From: Cheilinus undulatus
Lineage: Eukaryota; Chordata; Actinopteri; Labriformes; Labridae
Length of the DNA stretch: 64,000 nt
Direction: 5' to 3'
NCBI RefSeq assembly: GCF_018320785.1
Contig: NC_054867.1
Span: forward strand, 29,887,855-29,951,854
The notes beneath the pieces were generated by a model. That model saw only the letters and a list, made by a program, of their open reading frames with translations. It searched no databases and was not told where the DNA came from. The position numbers and the translations under genes were made by a program. Position 1 is the first letter of the stretch; each line of letters opens with the position of its first letter. Shown here in pieces: positions 26,301 to 38,790 of this stretch.

Positions 26301-29300
26301 ATGTTTTGCCTCAAAATAATAAGAACACTGAGTCAAAATCTTATAAATTTAGTCAAATTCAATCACTCACTGGAAATCCAAGTAACCCATCAATAGTTGT
26401 TTACAAACCTGTTCACTGAGTCATTTGAGCTGCGTCTTTCTGCTATTGGTGATGCAGCACAGCTCTGGAACAGCAAATGTTGTCATTTATGTTTTTTTCT
26501 ATGAATAAGTAGCTGTTTTCACACATGCACTACTGAAACTTCTGGAGAATTTCAGAAGGACTGCTTTTGAAATATTCCTGAGTTAGAAGTTCACACATGC
26601 ATCTCACACCGGGAGACTTTCTGTTTGAGGAGGCTGGATATGACATAAAAAGCAAGATGGGGAAATGATGGATGAAAATGCATAGTACTAGTTGTAAACT
26701 TTTGCACCAAATTCGTACCCTACCAATGGAAAGTAACTTAAAAAAGAAATATCAGAAATTTTTAGGAAGCAGAAGTGAAAAAATTGAACTTCAAAATGGT
26801 TTTTCATTATTTAAGAATGACAATGTCGCTTTTAGTGCAATTACATTAAAAAATGTAAACACTAAGAATTTTTTTAGGTTGAACTACATCTTTTATTCCA
26901 AATGATAGATTTGTTGGTATTTTAATTCTAAATTTGTGTTTAAATTGCGTAAAAATAGTGCATACAACTGCCTCACAAGCAAAAGCATTTCTAGGGAAGC
27001 GGCCCCCTGGACTGTCCTTTGTTAGGGCTAAGCCCTGGATGTTTAACACATTTGACTCCATCACTGGTGGATCCACTCACTTAAGCTACAGACAGTTCCT
27101 TATTAATACTTCCAAAATTATCCATCACACAGTCTACCTATACACAGTAGTAGATCTGTTAAAAAAGACACATTACCCTGTCTATGCTTCCATTTCTGCT
27201 GTTAGCCTTTTAAATTGAAGCTTTCTTGCATATTTTCATGACAAAGTAATTAACATTTTAACTATTCACAAGAATTATGGGAGCTTACAGTGATGATGTT
27301 GCCCGTTCAAGGGTGAAGAGGGAATGTGAATAGTTTGGGGGAGTCATACAAAATCTGCACATATAAATTCAATCCACTTGTTCCAAATATGTAAGGAGTA
27401 ATTTCAGTCAAACTAGTGCTCCACATGGTTTACTTACTTAATCATGTACTCCCTGGTTTATTTTAATACACAGACCTAATGATGGGACCTGAAGGTGATT
27501 AAAAAGGGACAAACCCTGGTGCTCTGGTCTGTGTTGTGTATTCCAGCACAGTCTGAGCAGGGAAGCTGTCGCCTGCAATACTCATGATTTGGGCATGAGT
27601 TTTCAATCTTGTCAGGCCTTGTGTCATGTGTGACAAAGGCAGAGGCACACACTTGCGGTAATGATGCCATATGTTTTAGCAATTTATACTGATTTATACA
27701 GTATGTCATACCGGTATATAAACCACAGCTACTTTTTTAGACAAAAAATAGGTATTAAAGTGCGGGTTATACATCAGGTTTCACTGTAATTTTTTATTAT
27801 GTGCTGTTATTTGGGTTTTTAATTTCAAGGTTTAAACATCCTTGAAACAGAAAAGACCACTGGATGCAATGAACACATACAACTTCATGACAGGATTCTT
27901 TATAATGTGTAAATTTGCTTTAGACTTAGTCTACTATGATGCACCTGAATCCAGTACATGCTGATAGCAGCTTTCTTGTGGACTGCATGGTCTATAATTT
28001 CCCACTGAGTTAAATCTTCCTCATCAGAGTATATCAAAGTCATCACAATGGAAAGTAGATTTGACGGAACACATCCTTACTCAACTGACACCAAAAAATG
28101 CTTGTTAACCCACATTTGCTAACGTTCATCAACACACATGAACAGTTTTTTGTATTCACGCTTATCCTGACTGTGTGCCTTTTAAAGCTGACCCAGATTC
28201 AAACTCACACTTCCAGCCTGACGCTGTCCTTTATCAGTTAATGAGCACCTACACAGCTCTGCAGATACAGAGTTCAAGATGAAGTAATGCATAAATGACA
28301 GGGTGGAGACTTTCAGCACATTTCTTATTCCAGGGCAAGAAAATTACTCATAAATGTAAAGTCAACATGAAGCATTACTGTGGTACTCACAGAGTGATGT
28401 TTGACGGTGGGTCTAGCCCTCACACTGGCTGTTCCTGACTCAGGAATTGCTGCGTTCCCCAGCACCAGCTCCACATTGTCTGAGGGAATAAAAAACAAAA
28501 GATTTTAATACCCTGCTGGTGTTTCATTACAAGGACAAGTTTCAGCACAATTTAAGACACTTTTTACACATCTCACCCTCTTAAAATGCATTGTGCCCCA
28601 GAGAGCATAGTAATTCTCCCAGGAAGAGATTAGTACATTACACACAGGTCATTGTACAGGTAATAAGATACTGTATGCACCAAAGAGGCCTCTTTGTATT
28701 TGTCACTCAGTCTAATAATCTACTGTGTAATACCATGTGCTGTCACAGGTAGGTCTGTTGTTGACAACTGAAGAGTTGGGCGGCTGAACACTAATCTTTA
28801 TTTATATTTCACCATTGTGTTCAAGCAAAAGCTTAGTTTGGTGGCAACCAAGGACAATTACATATAAGTATTACATAACTTATTTATACGGTAAATGCAT
28901 AGATTTTTCTTGGAGAATCACATCAGCTCAGTGAATGCTTTTAAAATTCTTTAAGTATGGTGAGCAAGTCAAATTTTGAATAACACATTTATATAATTTG
29001 ATAATCGGAGTGCTCAAATCAGATTTGATGTAGTCTGAGACATGAGCCAATGGAAAAACAAAGACGAGTTAACTTATCTACAATAAGTGACAAAGATGAT
29101 GCAGGAAAACAAACAATCACAGATTGGGACAGGTGAAAAAACTTTCTTCTGAGCAAACAGATGATATCAGAAGTCATCGTTTGGTTCGCAAAAACATATT
29201 TAGAGGTTTTACATTCCTTAGCTGTCGTCTGGTCTGTCCAACAAGTGACTGATGACAGTAGCTTGTCACTGAAAGGCTCTTTAGGCTGCATGTTCTGTCA

Positions 29301-31325
29301 GACATCTAAAGCAACACTTTTCATTCGTCTGAAAGGAAGAAAAACCAAAGACTCCAAAATTGACTATCAGTACAAACAAGAAAAGCAAAGTGTTTATTAA
29401 CTCAGTCAGTGTCATGTTTGCACTGTGCAGTTCACATACTTAGGGCCAAAAACATGGTGGATCTGGAATACAATTTAAGGATCAGCTCATTTCAAACGAC
29501 CTCAGAGGGAATGTCTGTGGTGTCAAACCAGTCTGACCAAATCATTTGTTTCCCTATTGTGCACCTGCATCATTTAAATAGACAAATGCCCTGTCTCATA
29601 ATGCAGCTTTGCACAGCAATCACTCTGGTTTCCTTCTACTCCACTCAAATGGAACTAATGTCCTGTGGAGCTGGGTGGTTTATCTGTAAACTGATATCAA
29701 TATGTGGCAGGAAATGGAGACTAGGATTTGAGTTAATCTGATATCCTAAGATTATTTGTTAGATCTGTTTTAACCTGATCTTTGAGACAACTTCAGGCTA
29801 AGCAATATACCTTTCTTTGACTGTTTAGGCTGTTAAAATTAATAGTTACTACTTAGTTGATAACTATCTTTTTGCAGCTTTCAATCACACTTTGTCAGGT
29901 TTTTAGGCAGAAGTAGCTTAGTGTGACATGTTTTGGAAATTGCAATGAAACTCACAATACAATACAATATGGTGTTCGATGCAATACATGATTTGATACA
30001 ATATGTACTTGGCTAATGATAATATCATGATACAGTAATTCTGTGATTACTGATATTATGCAAGCTGATCATATAATGATACATTATCATGCTGTCTTCT
30101 TCTTTTTAAAGACTTTTTTTGCAGCTTTTTGCCTTTATTTTGATAGGACAGCTAAAGAAAGAGAGGAAATATAGGACAAGAGCGTGGAGGACGACATGCC
30201 AGGGTCGGGATTCCAACCTGCAACCAGTGCGATGACGACTGTAGCTTCTGTACTCAAGCAACTGTGCTAAACCAGCATCCACCCTCTTCTTTTATAAATG
30301 TGTTGTCAATTTCTTTTGTGGCCAAGTTACGTTTACTTTTTATAAGTAACCCCATGGAGAGTAAAGAAGTAGTGGTGAAGCCAGGGGCGTAGCTAGGGAT
30401 TTTGGGTCCCCAGAAAGAATATTACACAGGGGCACCCTTAACCAGCTAGCCAACCAACAAATGTTGTCATTTTTACAATTATCTATGCATTTTAATGTAT
30501 TGTTGAACCATGATTTCCCCATTTATGAGCAATATTTTTACTATTTTTACTATATGCAGTTACACTTCATTATTATTATTATTTTTTATTCTAACAGAAC
30601 TTCCAAACACCGTTTTTTTTCTTCCAGATAGGGCAGCTGTTATAATTACAAGTGATACAAAAGTCACTATTAGATACCTGTTGAGCATTTACATGAATTT
30701 AGATGACTTACACATAACAAAACCCTTCTTTGGAAAATGTGTTTTGGACTTCAAGTGTCCCTGACATTCAGCTGTCTCTACAGCAGAATAAGTAGATAAA
30801 AAATCAAATCATCAGATGTTTTCTGACCTATCTTCAAAACAAAATGGTGTAGCTATTGTATTATCCACGTTATCTTTGTATTATGTGAATGCCTGTCTTC
30901 TTTATTTACAGTTTTGTCAAGGCAACATGACTTCACAGGCTGAGGAAAGGACAGCTCGTCCTGTAGTCAGCTAGGCCTGCGCAGAGTCATCCAGATTAAC
31001 TATCAAGTGACATTAACATCAGAAAACAGGTTATTCATGGATGAATCACATTCTCCTGATGCTGCCTCAAACTCATTACAATGCTATTAAAAAGTCTATG
31101 ATTATCTGTTTATCAGCTGTTTTAATGTCCAGGCTTGAAAACTTCAAAGTCAACAAAAAGTTACAAAGGTCGTGTTTTTCTTCAGTGAATGGTTCACATG
31201 AAAATGCTGTCTTGTGTATTAGTTGTGTAAGCAGCGCAGTACTCACCCATGTCTTTCATTTTGACATTGGTGTCGAAAAGTGACTGGTTCTTCCGACCCA
31301 GAAAGTGTAGTGGTCCCCTCTTCAT
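20364..31325 (-). CDS. C6orf132: C6orf132 homologue, large proline-rich disordered protein
   Basis: Five minus-strand exons: 31325-31247, 28479-28391, 24655-24565, 22538-20570 and 20460-20364, all in phase, giving 774 residues. Matches to human C6orf132 as recalled: PESGTASVRARPTVK (exon 2), GFAVPTPKVP (exon 3), SPLALLMAAKKREKDRA (about 420-436), NSFVVTPRSS (about 464), LLPPPPEFDDLDD (about 565) and the C-terminal MTFTVRPGTKNPI. Most of the protein is low-complexity Pro/Ser/Lys with many PxxP and poly-Pro runs, suited to SH3, WW or EVH1 partners. A short amphipathic helix (LLSILQKKMAEMDHKM, about 658-673) precedes an acidic SSDDWGSPLSDEE stretch. No enzyme domain is seen. The family has no established function; a cytoskeletal scaffold role is only inference from composition. 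The start context (GCC before ATGAAG) is good. Confidence 0.85.
22630..22820. repeat. Interspersed repeat of the 'aagtac/acttaagta' type
   Basis: The segment is rich in ACTTTTA, AAGTA and ACTGTACTTTTAATTGA words and matches a repeat that recurs in this window at about 23,826-23,950 and 35,165-35,400. It is familiar from teleost genomes; I cannot assign a class. It lies in C6orf132 intron 3. Confidence 0.45.
23226..23828. mobile_element. Long-arm foldback MITE in C6orf132 intron 3
   Basis: Two inverted arms of about 210 bases (about 23,226-23,432 and 23,600-23,790) face each other across a spacer of about 165 bases. Their inner 120 bases or so, from GAGCTGCTCTGCCAACTC to CCTGCACATTCACCAC, are identical; the outer parts differ by substitutions and a short indel. 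The right side continues into TTGCCAAAATGTTGACGTAT and then CCCTTTAA, the outer end seen in many fish MITEs, but the matching left outermost tip is missing. There is no coding capacity. The element is non-autonomous; its superfamily is uncertain, and a TTAA-type target is possible. Confidence 0.8.
24158..24275 (+). repeat. L2-type LINE 3' tail fragment
   Basis: The words GACTGGTGACCAGTCCAGGG, ATAGCAGCTGGGATTAGCTT and GATGATTGATGGAT follow the order of the conserved 3' end of teleost L2-clade LINEs, in sense orientation on the plus strand. Only the tail is present (a 5'-truncated, dead copy). Confidence 0.65.
30107..30285 (-). repeat. tRNA-derived SINE copy in C6orf132 intron 1
   Basis: Read on the minus strand it has a tRNA-like head with a B-box-like GGTTGGAATCCCG, then a body with GGCATGTCGTCCTCC, and ends CTGTCCTATCAAAATAAAGG. 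Order and tail match the copy at 47,895-48,080, so it is the same family, moderately diverged. Confidence 0.6.
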
Positions 31326-31504
31326 GGCTGATGGTTAGTTGTAGCGTAGCTTCGGCTCGTCGGGATTATTGACGCATTTTGCTCCACAGGTAAAATCCAA
31401 GGTGAAGCGGCAGGTGAGCAGCAGGTGCAGCGCAGTACAGCGCTCCAGGTAAAGCTGACTTCACTGATTTGGAGCAAACTTTTGTGAACAGAGAGAGAAA
31501 ATGG

Positions 31505-31525
31505 TGCAAACCCCGCCTCCTCCCC
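31505..31525 (-). promoter_or_regulatory. C6orf132: GC box in the probable C6orf132 promoter
   Basis: CCCCGCCTCC at 31511-31520 (GGAGGCGGGG on the gene's strand) is an Sp/KLF-type GC box about 190 bases upstream of the start codon, in a local GC-rich patch (about 31,330-31,640). No TATA box is obvious. Confidence 0.4.
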
Positions 31526-34500
31526 TTTCACTGAGCCTCCCTTTTTTTCATGTACACTCCCAACAGGTGAGGCCTGGGCTCTCCTCTGCTGCTGCATTCC
31601 AACACAAATGTCACCTGCGTTTACCTGAGTAAGCTGCCCTGCGTCCTCTCGTTTTTATAATCGTGCTAACATTAGCTCCACTTTATCAGAGCTATTTACA
31701 AGCTAGCCTACTTAAAAGCTCTGTGTTTTACCTGACTGACAGTAAACACATCATTCCTATTTGACAGAGCCACTATGGGGGTAATGATTCGCTCATATTT
31801 TGATACAAGATGTACGATATAGTACAATTTTATTACATCATTTATTTATTCCAAAAAATATGAGATCAGCTGTCAATTTATAAATAAATGTTAAAAATTG
31901 GGATATATCCTTCTTGTTTTCAAGGCACAAGTCATAAGAAAAAGCAGATAACACGTTTTCTATTCCCAGAAAAAGAGTTCTACAATATATTTTTGTCTAA
32001 TCAATGTAAATTGTTATTTATTTGTATTGCGTTAAACTGCATCTGGAGGTATTTTTACATCCCTATTGCTAAGTCCAGGGTTTTACCTTGGGTTCCTTGA
32101 TTTTAAAAAAAAAAGTAGTGACTATGTAAACAGGAAACCGTTGATGGGAAAATGGGTTATTGACCGTGAAAGTTATAAATGTGTGATAATGAAGCAGTCA
32201 TGCTGATCATAAGGAAATAAACTTAACCATACTTTATATCTAAAGCCCCCTTTGAAACAAGAAGGTAACAGATGATTAATCTACTTTTAAAAAGATCTAT
32301 ACAAATAAATGTAACTACAATGTCCCTGTGTTGCAAATCTATTAGTATTTATCAGTTATTAATAGATAATTATGAAGACATTAAGTCAAATGAAGATGGT
32401 GCTATCAGTGTCATAGACTTTTTTATTTGGGTGGTGAAACTGTGGCAGTGACTTGTGCAGGGCTGGCCTGATTAAGGCTCTGTGCTGCACAGAATAATAT
32501 ATAAGAATTAATCAAATGCATTTACTCTGTCTGATTCCAGTTCATATATCAGATCAAACAGCTAACACGAAAGTATCTCACAGATGTTTGATTCCCTAGT
32601 AATATATTTTAACTTACAAAAGTAACGGAGCAAAGTGAGCATTGTAAGTAAAGTGCTATGCAAAGAAAGCTATACACAACCTGTGATACAAACTGCTAGT
32701 TTTGATTATGAGTGTCCAATCTGATTTCTGGATATGACCTGGATATGTCTTCAAGTCATTCAATAACAAACTTCCCTTTTAAAAATAGCAATAAACATGA
32801 AAAATGTTTAAAAAATAAGTTGAAACTTCTATAAGGTATTTAAGAAACTTGTGGTTGACATACATGTTTGATATACAAGTGAAGGGGACATTGTTTAAAT
32901 CAATTCAACAACTTTATTAATCCTTCAATGGTCCGCTGGTTCAGAGCAGTGTGCACGTAAAACAGATGTTATGAGCTTTTCCAAAAGTCAATTATTTTTT
33001 TAAACTGTCTAATAACTCAATATATGCACCAGAAACTGTTCCTGAGATGCAAGATAAAAATATTTACCGGTGATATTTTAAAGCACCCACGCGGAAATGT
33101 TTTGCTCATTTTGGCGCCTCCTCTGGACAAAGGTGTACATTTTATCTTTTCCTGATTTTAGCAGTGTCAAGCCTACTTTTTTTTAATGTTCAAGCGCCAA
33201 TCTTCACCTAAAAAAAAAAAAGTTTTAAAAAATAGATAATGTTTTATCAGGTTGCTGTTTATTGCTTTGTCTGACACCTACAGCGTACCTCTTCATCCTA
33301 ACAGTCATGAAGAGTGACTATAGAAATAATCAGTATCTTTGCTGATGGTCACATTTGCTGATGTACGTATTTTGAGGCATAAATATAAGTTTCCATTTGT
33401 GTCATAACTGTATAAAAGCGTGTCACAGGGCCTTTAAGGTATAAATATGACTTGCACTGAATTGTGATTTTCTTTCTCAAATAGTTTCAGTCTTCAACTA
33501 CACCAGAGTTTTAGAAGCAAATATTGATTAATTACATTTATCATTCGCAATACATCAGCACTTTAGCACTAAAGCACTTTACCATATTCCTTATGCACTT
33601 TAATGACCACTTTATCCCTCGTCAGTCTTAAGCACAGTCATATAGCCACTTTCTGTATTGTTATATGTGGATCTTTGTGTATTAATGTCCTGATGTCAGA
33701 ATTTATGTATATTTTTCATTTTCATTTTGTACATGCTTGATGTATGTTTTTATATGTGTACCATCAACCTGCAGTGGACTACTGATGGATATTTACCTAT
33801 GGCTACAGTCTGGCCCTTTTACACGTCCATGTTCGTTAATGTGCACTGCACCTATAATGAATTAATAAATTTATTTATTTATTAATTAAATAAATAAATA
33901 AAAACACATTTATTTTTTGTAATTCAAAGAGTTAAATAATAAAATCTGTCAAATTATAATGCCTTAGTATTCACAAAACCATCCCTAAATAAGTAAAATG
34001 TTAAAAAAAAAAAGTCCCTCCACTATCTTAACTGCTAACAACAGTAACTGTTTGCATGTTAATGAACTCAAAGAAATTCTTATCCAATTATAAAGGACAT
34101 AACACCAAGTTGGTCAACTCTGCAATGTAAAAACATTGAACTTTGACCCTTCAGTATTGTACATTTGCCTGATGACCCTTAACCCAAGTGGCCATACATT
34201 TATATATTTCTTTTTACTCTGTTTCCAGTTATAACAAGTGAAAACTGGTTGTTTTCCTAAGATCTTGACTTATTTGTCTCATCATTTCAGGATAACAAGA
34301 CTTGGTTTTCCCACAACTGAGTTAATTTCTCAAGACTTCAGGGACAAAAATTGAAATGACCCTATCACTTAGAAACAAGTGCTGTTATCTTGAGATGATG
34401 ATATAAAAAAGTCCAGATTGCAAGAAAACAGCTGCAATATATTATTGAACTGCTTTTACCTGTAAATGACTTTGTTTATGCTGTAAAGTTGCTTTGTACA

Positions 34501-37322
34501 ACTATATCCAGTGACGCAAATAGGACTCACTTCAGAATGAGATGCAGTAACAGAAAAAGGGATTAGGAATGGAGACATACAACTGCATAAGTAAGTTGTG
34601 GAGTATTTGTGATAAGTTGTCAGCGTGTAAGAAGATTTGAAAAACCTGACACAGTTTGAGCTGCTCTGACAGTGAGACTGAGTTTATACCAAGTAAACAG
34701 TAAAAGCAGGATTGACCTGCTGGTCAAAAATCATCTGGTCAAAAATTACATAAAGAGCGACACAGAGGACATTTTTTTATATGGATCAGCTAAAGAATGC
34801 TGATCACTGATGGCCATGTTAACTCTGCATCTAGGTATTTGCATGGTTACTTATTAATCACGGTTGAGCATGCAGTTTTTATTATCCCTTTTTAAATCTC
34901 TATCACAATAAGCACCATGGTTTCCTACCTCAGTGGTATTATTTACCTAAGGACGGGGGAGCATGTGGCCAGTGTAAGGAGGATAATTGTAAAGTGATGG
35001 TGGAGAACTGCAGCTAAAGAGGATCAAGAAGCTGTTAAAGCTCAGAGTGGGCTGAGCCATGACAGCGACCCTGCAGCAGTCTCTGTCTGTGGGCTAAAAT
35101 AAGATCTTTGTTTCCTCACGTCTTCGCAGCTCACCCTGTTTATTTACAGACATACTGTTTTACAGTCATGGTCATTTACAAAGTACAATTACTTAAGTTC
35201 TATATTTAGATGATCCAAGAGCACTGAGTGGTTTACTTCTCTGCTACTTTATATTTTGACCACTACGTTTCAGAGTAAAATATTTCTATTTTCAACATGC
35301 ATTCTGCATGATAACAATGACAGGACTGAAGGAAAGTAGCTGAGGACACAGTACTTTGGCTTAAATTACTACACCTGTCTTTGAGTTTGTATGGAAGCCT
35401 TAAGAGTACATGCATCCATACATTTTATTTACCACATACATTTTGATTTTTTAGCAACATGTTTTCTTCTTTGTCTCAAAACATTGCTGGTTTCCCCACA
35501 GTAACAAGCTCACTTTACAGAAAAAACAGCATTGTTATCCCAAGATAATGAAATAAATGTGTCTAGATTGAAAGTAAACAACCAAAAGTCAGTCAGCGGC
35601 ACAAGAAAATGGAGTAAAATGAAACATTTGGAGGATTGTCTATTTAGGGCCCCCATAGGTTTGAACTATTTGCAGGCCTAAAGCATTGTGCTGTTTAGAA
35701 ATTAGACTGTATAATGTAAAATATAGTGTATTATATCACGTTACTTACACATTTATTATCCAATAATTGCAATAGAGCATTAAATACATGATACATTCTC
35801 ACATTAACCCACAGATTTTTGTAGAAGCAGTTTTACATCATTACATAACAAACCAATGTTTACTTTTGTAATTATTCATGCTGTCCAGAAAAACAGTCAG
35901 CCTTTTTCTTTCTTCTTGGCTACAGTGACAGTGTTTCTGTCTGATTCACAGCACATCTGTCCCACCTAAACCTTAGCTGTCCCGCAAACAAACCAGACTA
36001 GTCCATCCAGTTCCTCTTTCCTGGGTAGGAATTCATCCTGATGGCTGACGATGCTGAAATTCAAAGAATGTGCTGGTGAGAGCCTTTAACTCTTCACCTG
36101 TATCACACCTTACACTCTGCTTCATTAATAGTACCAGGATCTATACATCACTGGGCCTTACATTCATGGAAATATTCGACAGGCTTATCTTCTTCATTCT
36201 GTAAGGAGAGGCACAATGATTGCAGGTTTTTTCCGATTTGTTCTTCTTTTGATTACTAAATAAAGCCAATTCAAACAGTTATTAAAAGTTTTCTATCATG
36301 ATGTATTGAAGCATCCAGTTTCACAATGTCCCAGACGTGACACACCAAAAGAATTTAACATGTCTTTGTGATTAACTCCCCACATTCTTTCCTTTGTTTC
36401 ATGTAAATTTAGTCACACAGCAAACTAGATCAGACTTGTTCATTTATAAACCATGACTGCAACATTACATAATGGAGACACTGAAGTAAAGGAAACAGAG
36501 ATCATAAATATTCAGAGTTTCACTATGATGAGGTATGAATGTTTGAAATGAAACTTCAGATGAAATTTGAACCAGATTTATGGTGTACAGGAATGTGTTA
36601 TGATGATGCAAATAGTTACAGCATGTCTAGGATCACATATCTGTCACTGTAAGGTACAAATGCATTTCCTCTTCCATAGAAAATAGTTGCAACAAAAATG
36701 AATAAGCATGAGGATTTTGTCTGAGCCAGAGTTTATTGTAGCTTTGCCCTTTATTGTGGCAGAGGAGTCTATGTCAGGCTTGTGCAAGAGCTGATAGTGT
36801 AGCATTATCATGTGCTGTATTACACAATACAGCCTGTACTAATATTATTCTTTTCCCTTAGAGCAACAAAAAATGAAATTATTTTAGTTGGGTAACATAA
36901 TTTCCATGTGAAGGTTGAAGCTCCTCCTGTGCACTCCTCCACTCTTGGTACTAGAGCCCTCTCCCATGGTCCACAAACATGCATGTTGGGTTAAATAGTG
37001 ACTCTAGTCACTCATCAGTGTAAACATGAAGGGAAATGATTGTTGTCTCTACATCAGTCCTGTGACCCTGTCACACCCTGTCCAGGATGTAATCCTCATC
37101 CTTGAGAATGACAGCTGAAAATGGCTCTATCTTTCCACAACACTACATTTACATGCAGTTTGTAAAAGTTGAATTATTGTCAGACTACCCTGGACGTATT
37201 ACATACAGCTCTGACAGTCCCTCTTGCAGACCACTCATGTGAGATGCAGTCTCTGTCAGAATTGAAATACATGCTTAAACACTCAAAATATCACCAGATT
37301 GAACTTCCATTTAGATTTAGGC

Positions 37323-38460
37323 AGTGTTAATTTTGTGGACTAAAACTATGACTAAAAATGTGGGTGGACAGCCTTTTTTTTCCATGACAAAAACTAGACT
37401 AAGACTGACAAAAATAGATCTGTGATGACTTAAACTGACAAAAAGTCAGTTTACTTTTCATCAAGATGACTAAAACTCAACTAAAATGTAATGTAGCTTT
37501 CATTGGACATTCAAAATCTGTGATATTTCTCCAGTGTGTGTAAATCTGTCAAAAAAAAAAAAAAAAAAACAATACAGCTGGTCCTTATTTGTAGCAGATG
37601 TCAAAACTTTAATGCTGCTTTGAGATATTAGGTCTTCTTGTTACTTGGCCACTGTATGTATGAGATTTCAGTGGTGGGAAATAGTGAGACATGGTGTGTC
37701 ATTCATTATTTGGTAATACTGTGCAGATAGTACAATTCTGAGCATCAGTTAATTTTTATTTATTTATTTATTTATTTAGTTTTGTTTTACTTTAATACTT
37801 TTGTTTTACTTTATTATTTTTTATTGTATGATTATTTTTTCCTTTAACTTGTTCTGTTATTTATCATTTGTAATGTATTATTATTTTCTTCTTTTATATC
37901 TGTCTATTTAGTTTTTGATTTCCAATTTACATACTCATTTATTTAATCATTGTATGTTACTATGTATTTTGGTTGACTACATTTTATTATAATTTTGAGT
38001 GTGTAACCTGGTATTTGCCTCCTGAAGGGTGAGGGTGGGGGGTGGGGGTGGGGAAATCTATTTGTCATGATCTTCATTTAATCAACATGTTTTGTATATG
38101 TTAAAAACAACAACAAATAAAGTTGAAAAAAAAAAAAACAATACAGCTGTAGCTTTTCTGCCTCTCAACTGTAGAAAGCAGGGACCCCAGGTTTAGCAGA
38201 GTGCATAGAACACACTACCATGATTTGGTACCAGATTTAGGCAAGAAAATAAATGCTTGGATTAAAATTAAAGACTAAAATGTGAGGACTTTTATGGACT
38301 AAAACTAGACTAAAATGTTTTTGAGTTTTCGTCAATTAAGACCAAACAAAAACTAAAAAAAAGGTAGAAATGACTAAAATGTGACTAAAACTAAAAGACA
38401 TTTCTTCTAAAGACTAAGAATAAAAATTTAAAAAATAGCAGTCAAAATCAACCCTGGGGT
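37323..38460. repeat. ACTAAAA-rich interspersed repeat, split by a LINE insertion
   Basis: Both flanks (about 37,323-37,500 and 38,260-38,460) are built from near-repeats of GACTAAAACTAGACTAAAA and related words. A similar stretch occurs at 18,975-19,080. The two halves are separated by a retroposed insertion (37,581-38,138). The class of the outer repeat is unknown to me. Confidence 0.5.
37581..38138 (+). mobile_element. 5'-truncated LINE-like insertion with poly(A) tail and target duplication
   Basis: The segment ends AACAACAAATAAAGTTG followed by about 13 A, and is then followed by CAATACAGCTG (38,139-38,149). The same CAATACAGCTG, also preceded by an A run, sits directly before the segment at 37,570-37,580. 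A duplicated target with a poly(A) end is the signature of LINE-type insertion by target-primed reverse transcription. No coding frame remains in this 0.56-kb 3' end, so the LINE clade is open; a processed-transcript insertion is the alternative. Confidence 0.65.
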
Positions 38461-38591
38461 TAGGGTAAGAGTTAGGACACAAAAGATTAAAAATTAAAAA
38501 CCTATCCTGCACATTTTAATTACAAAACATTCAATAAGGCAGAGTAAACAGACTGCTTAAAAAAATGTCCTCCACAGAAATGAAGAAAACG

Positions 38592-38790
38592 TAGCTTACA
38601 TAGCTCAGGGCTACGTAATCTATGTAGCCACGTAACTATAGCTAAAGCTAAACTCACAGAGCAAGCACGTAAGCTGAATATGTTGTCTAGTTAGCTACGG
38701 TAGCTTTAGCTACGTCAGCCAAAGCTCATTTAGCTAGATTGACTTGTGTAGTAACTTTGATTACAAAGCTAGTGTAGCCTTTTTTAGCAA
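38592..38790. repeat. TAGCTACG-rich palindromic repeat
   Basis: The segment contains many copies of AGCTA, TAGCT and CTACGT in both orientations (for example TAGCTACGGTAGCTTTAGC), so it can fold on itself extensively. No coding or tRNA feature is visible. It is probably a non-autonomous DNA element or a relic of one. Confidence 0.5.

Noticed and set aside
36041-36075. ATG followed by MADDAEIQRMCW and a GTGAGA donor-like site
   Set aside because: It looks like a tiny first coding exon, but no acceptor-linked downstream exon in phase was found in the gene desert and the peptide matches no family I know. Probably chance.
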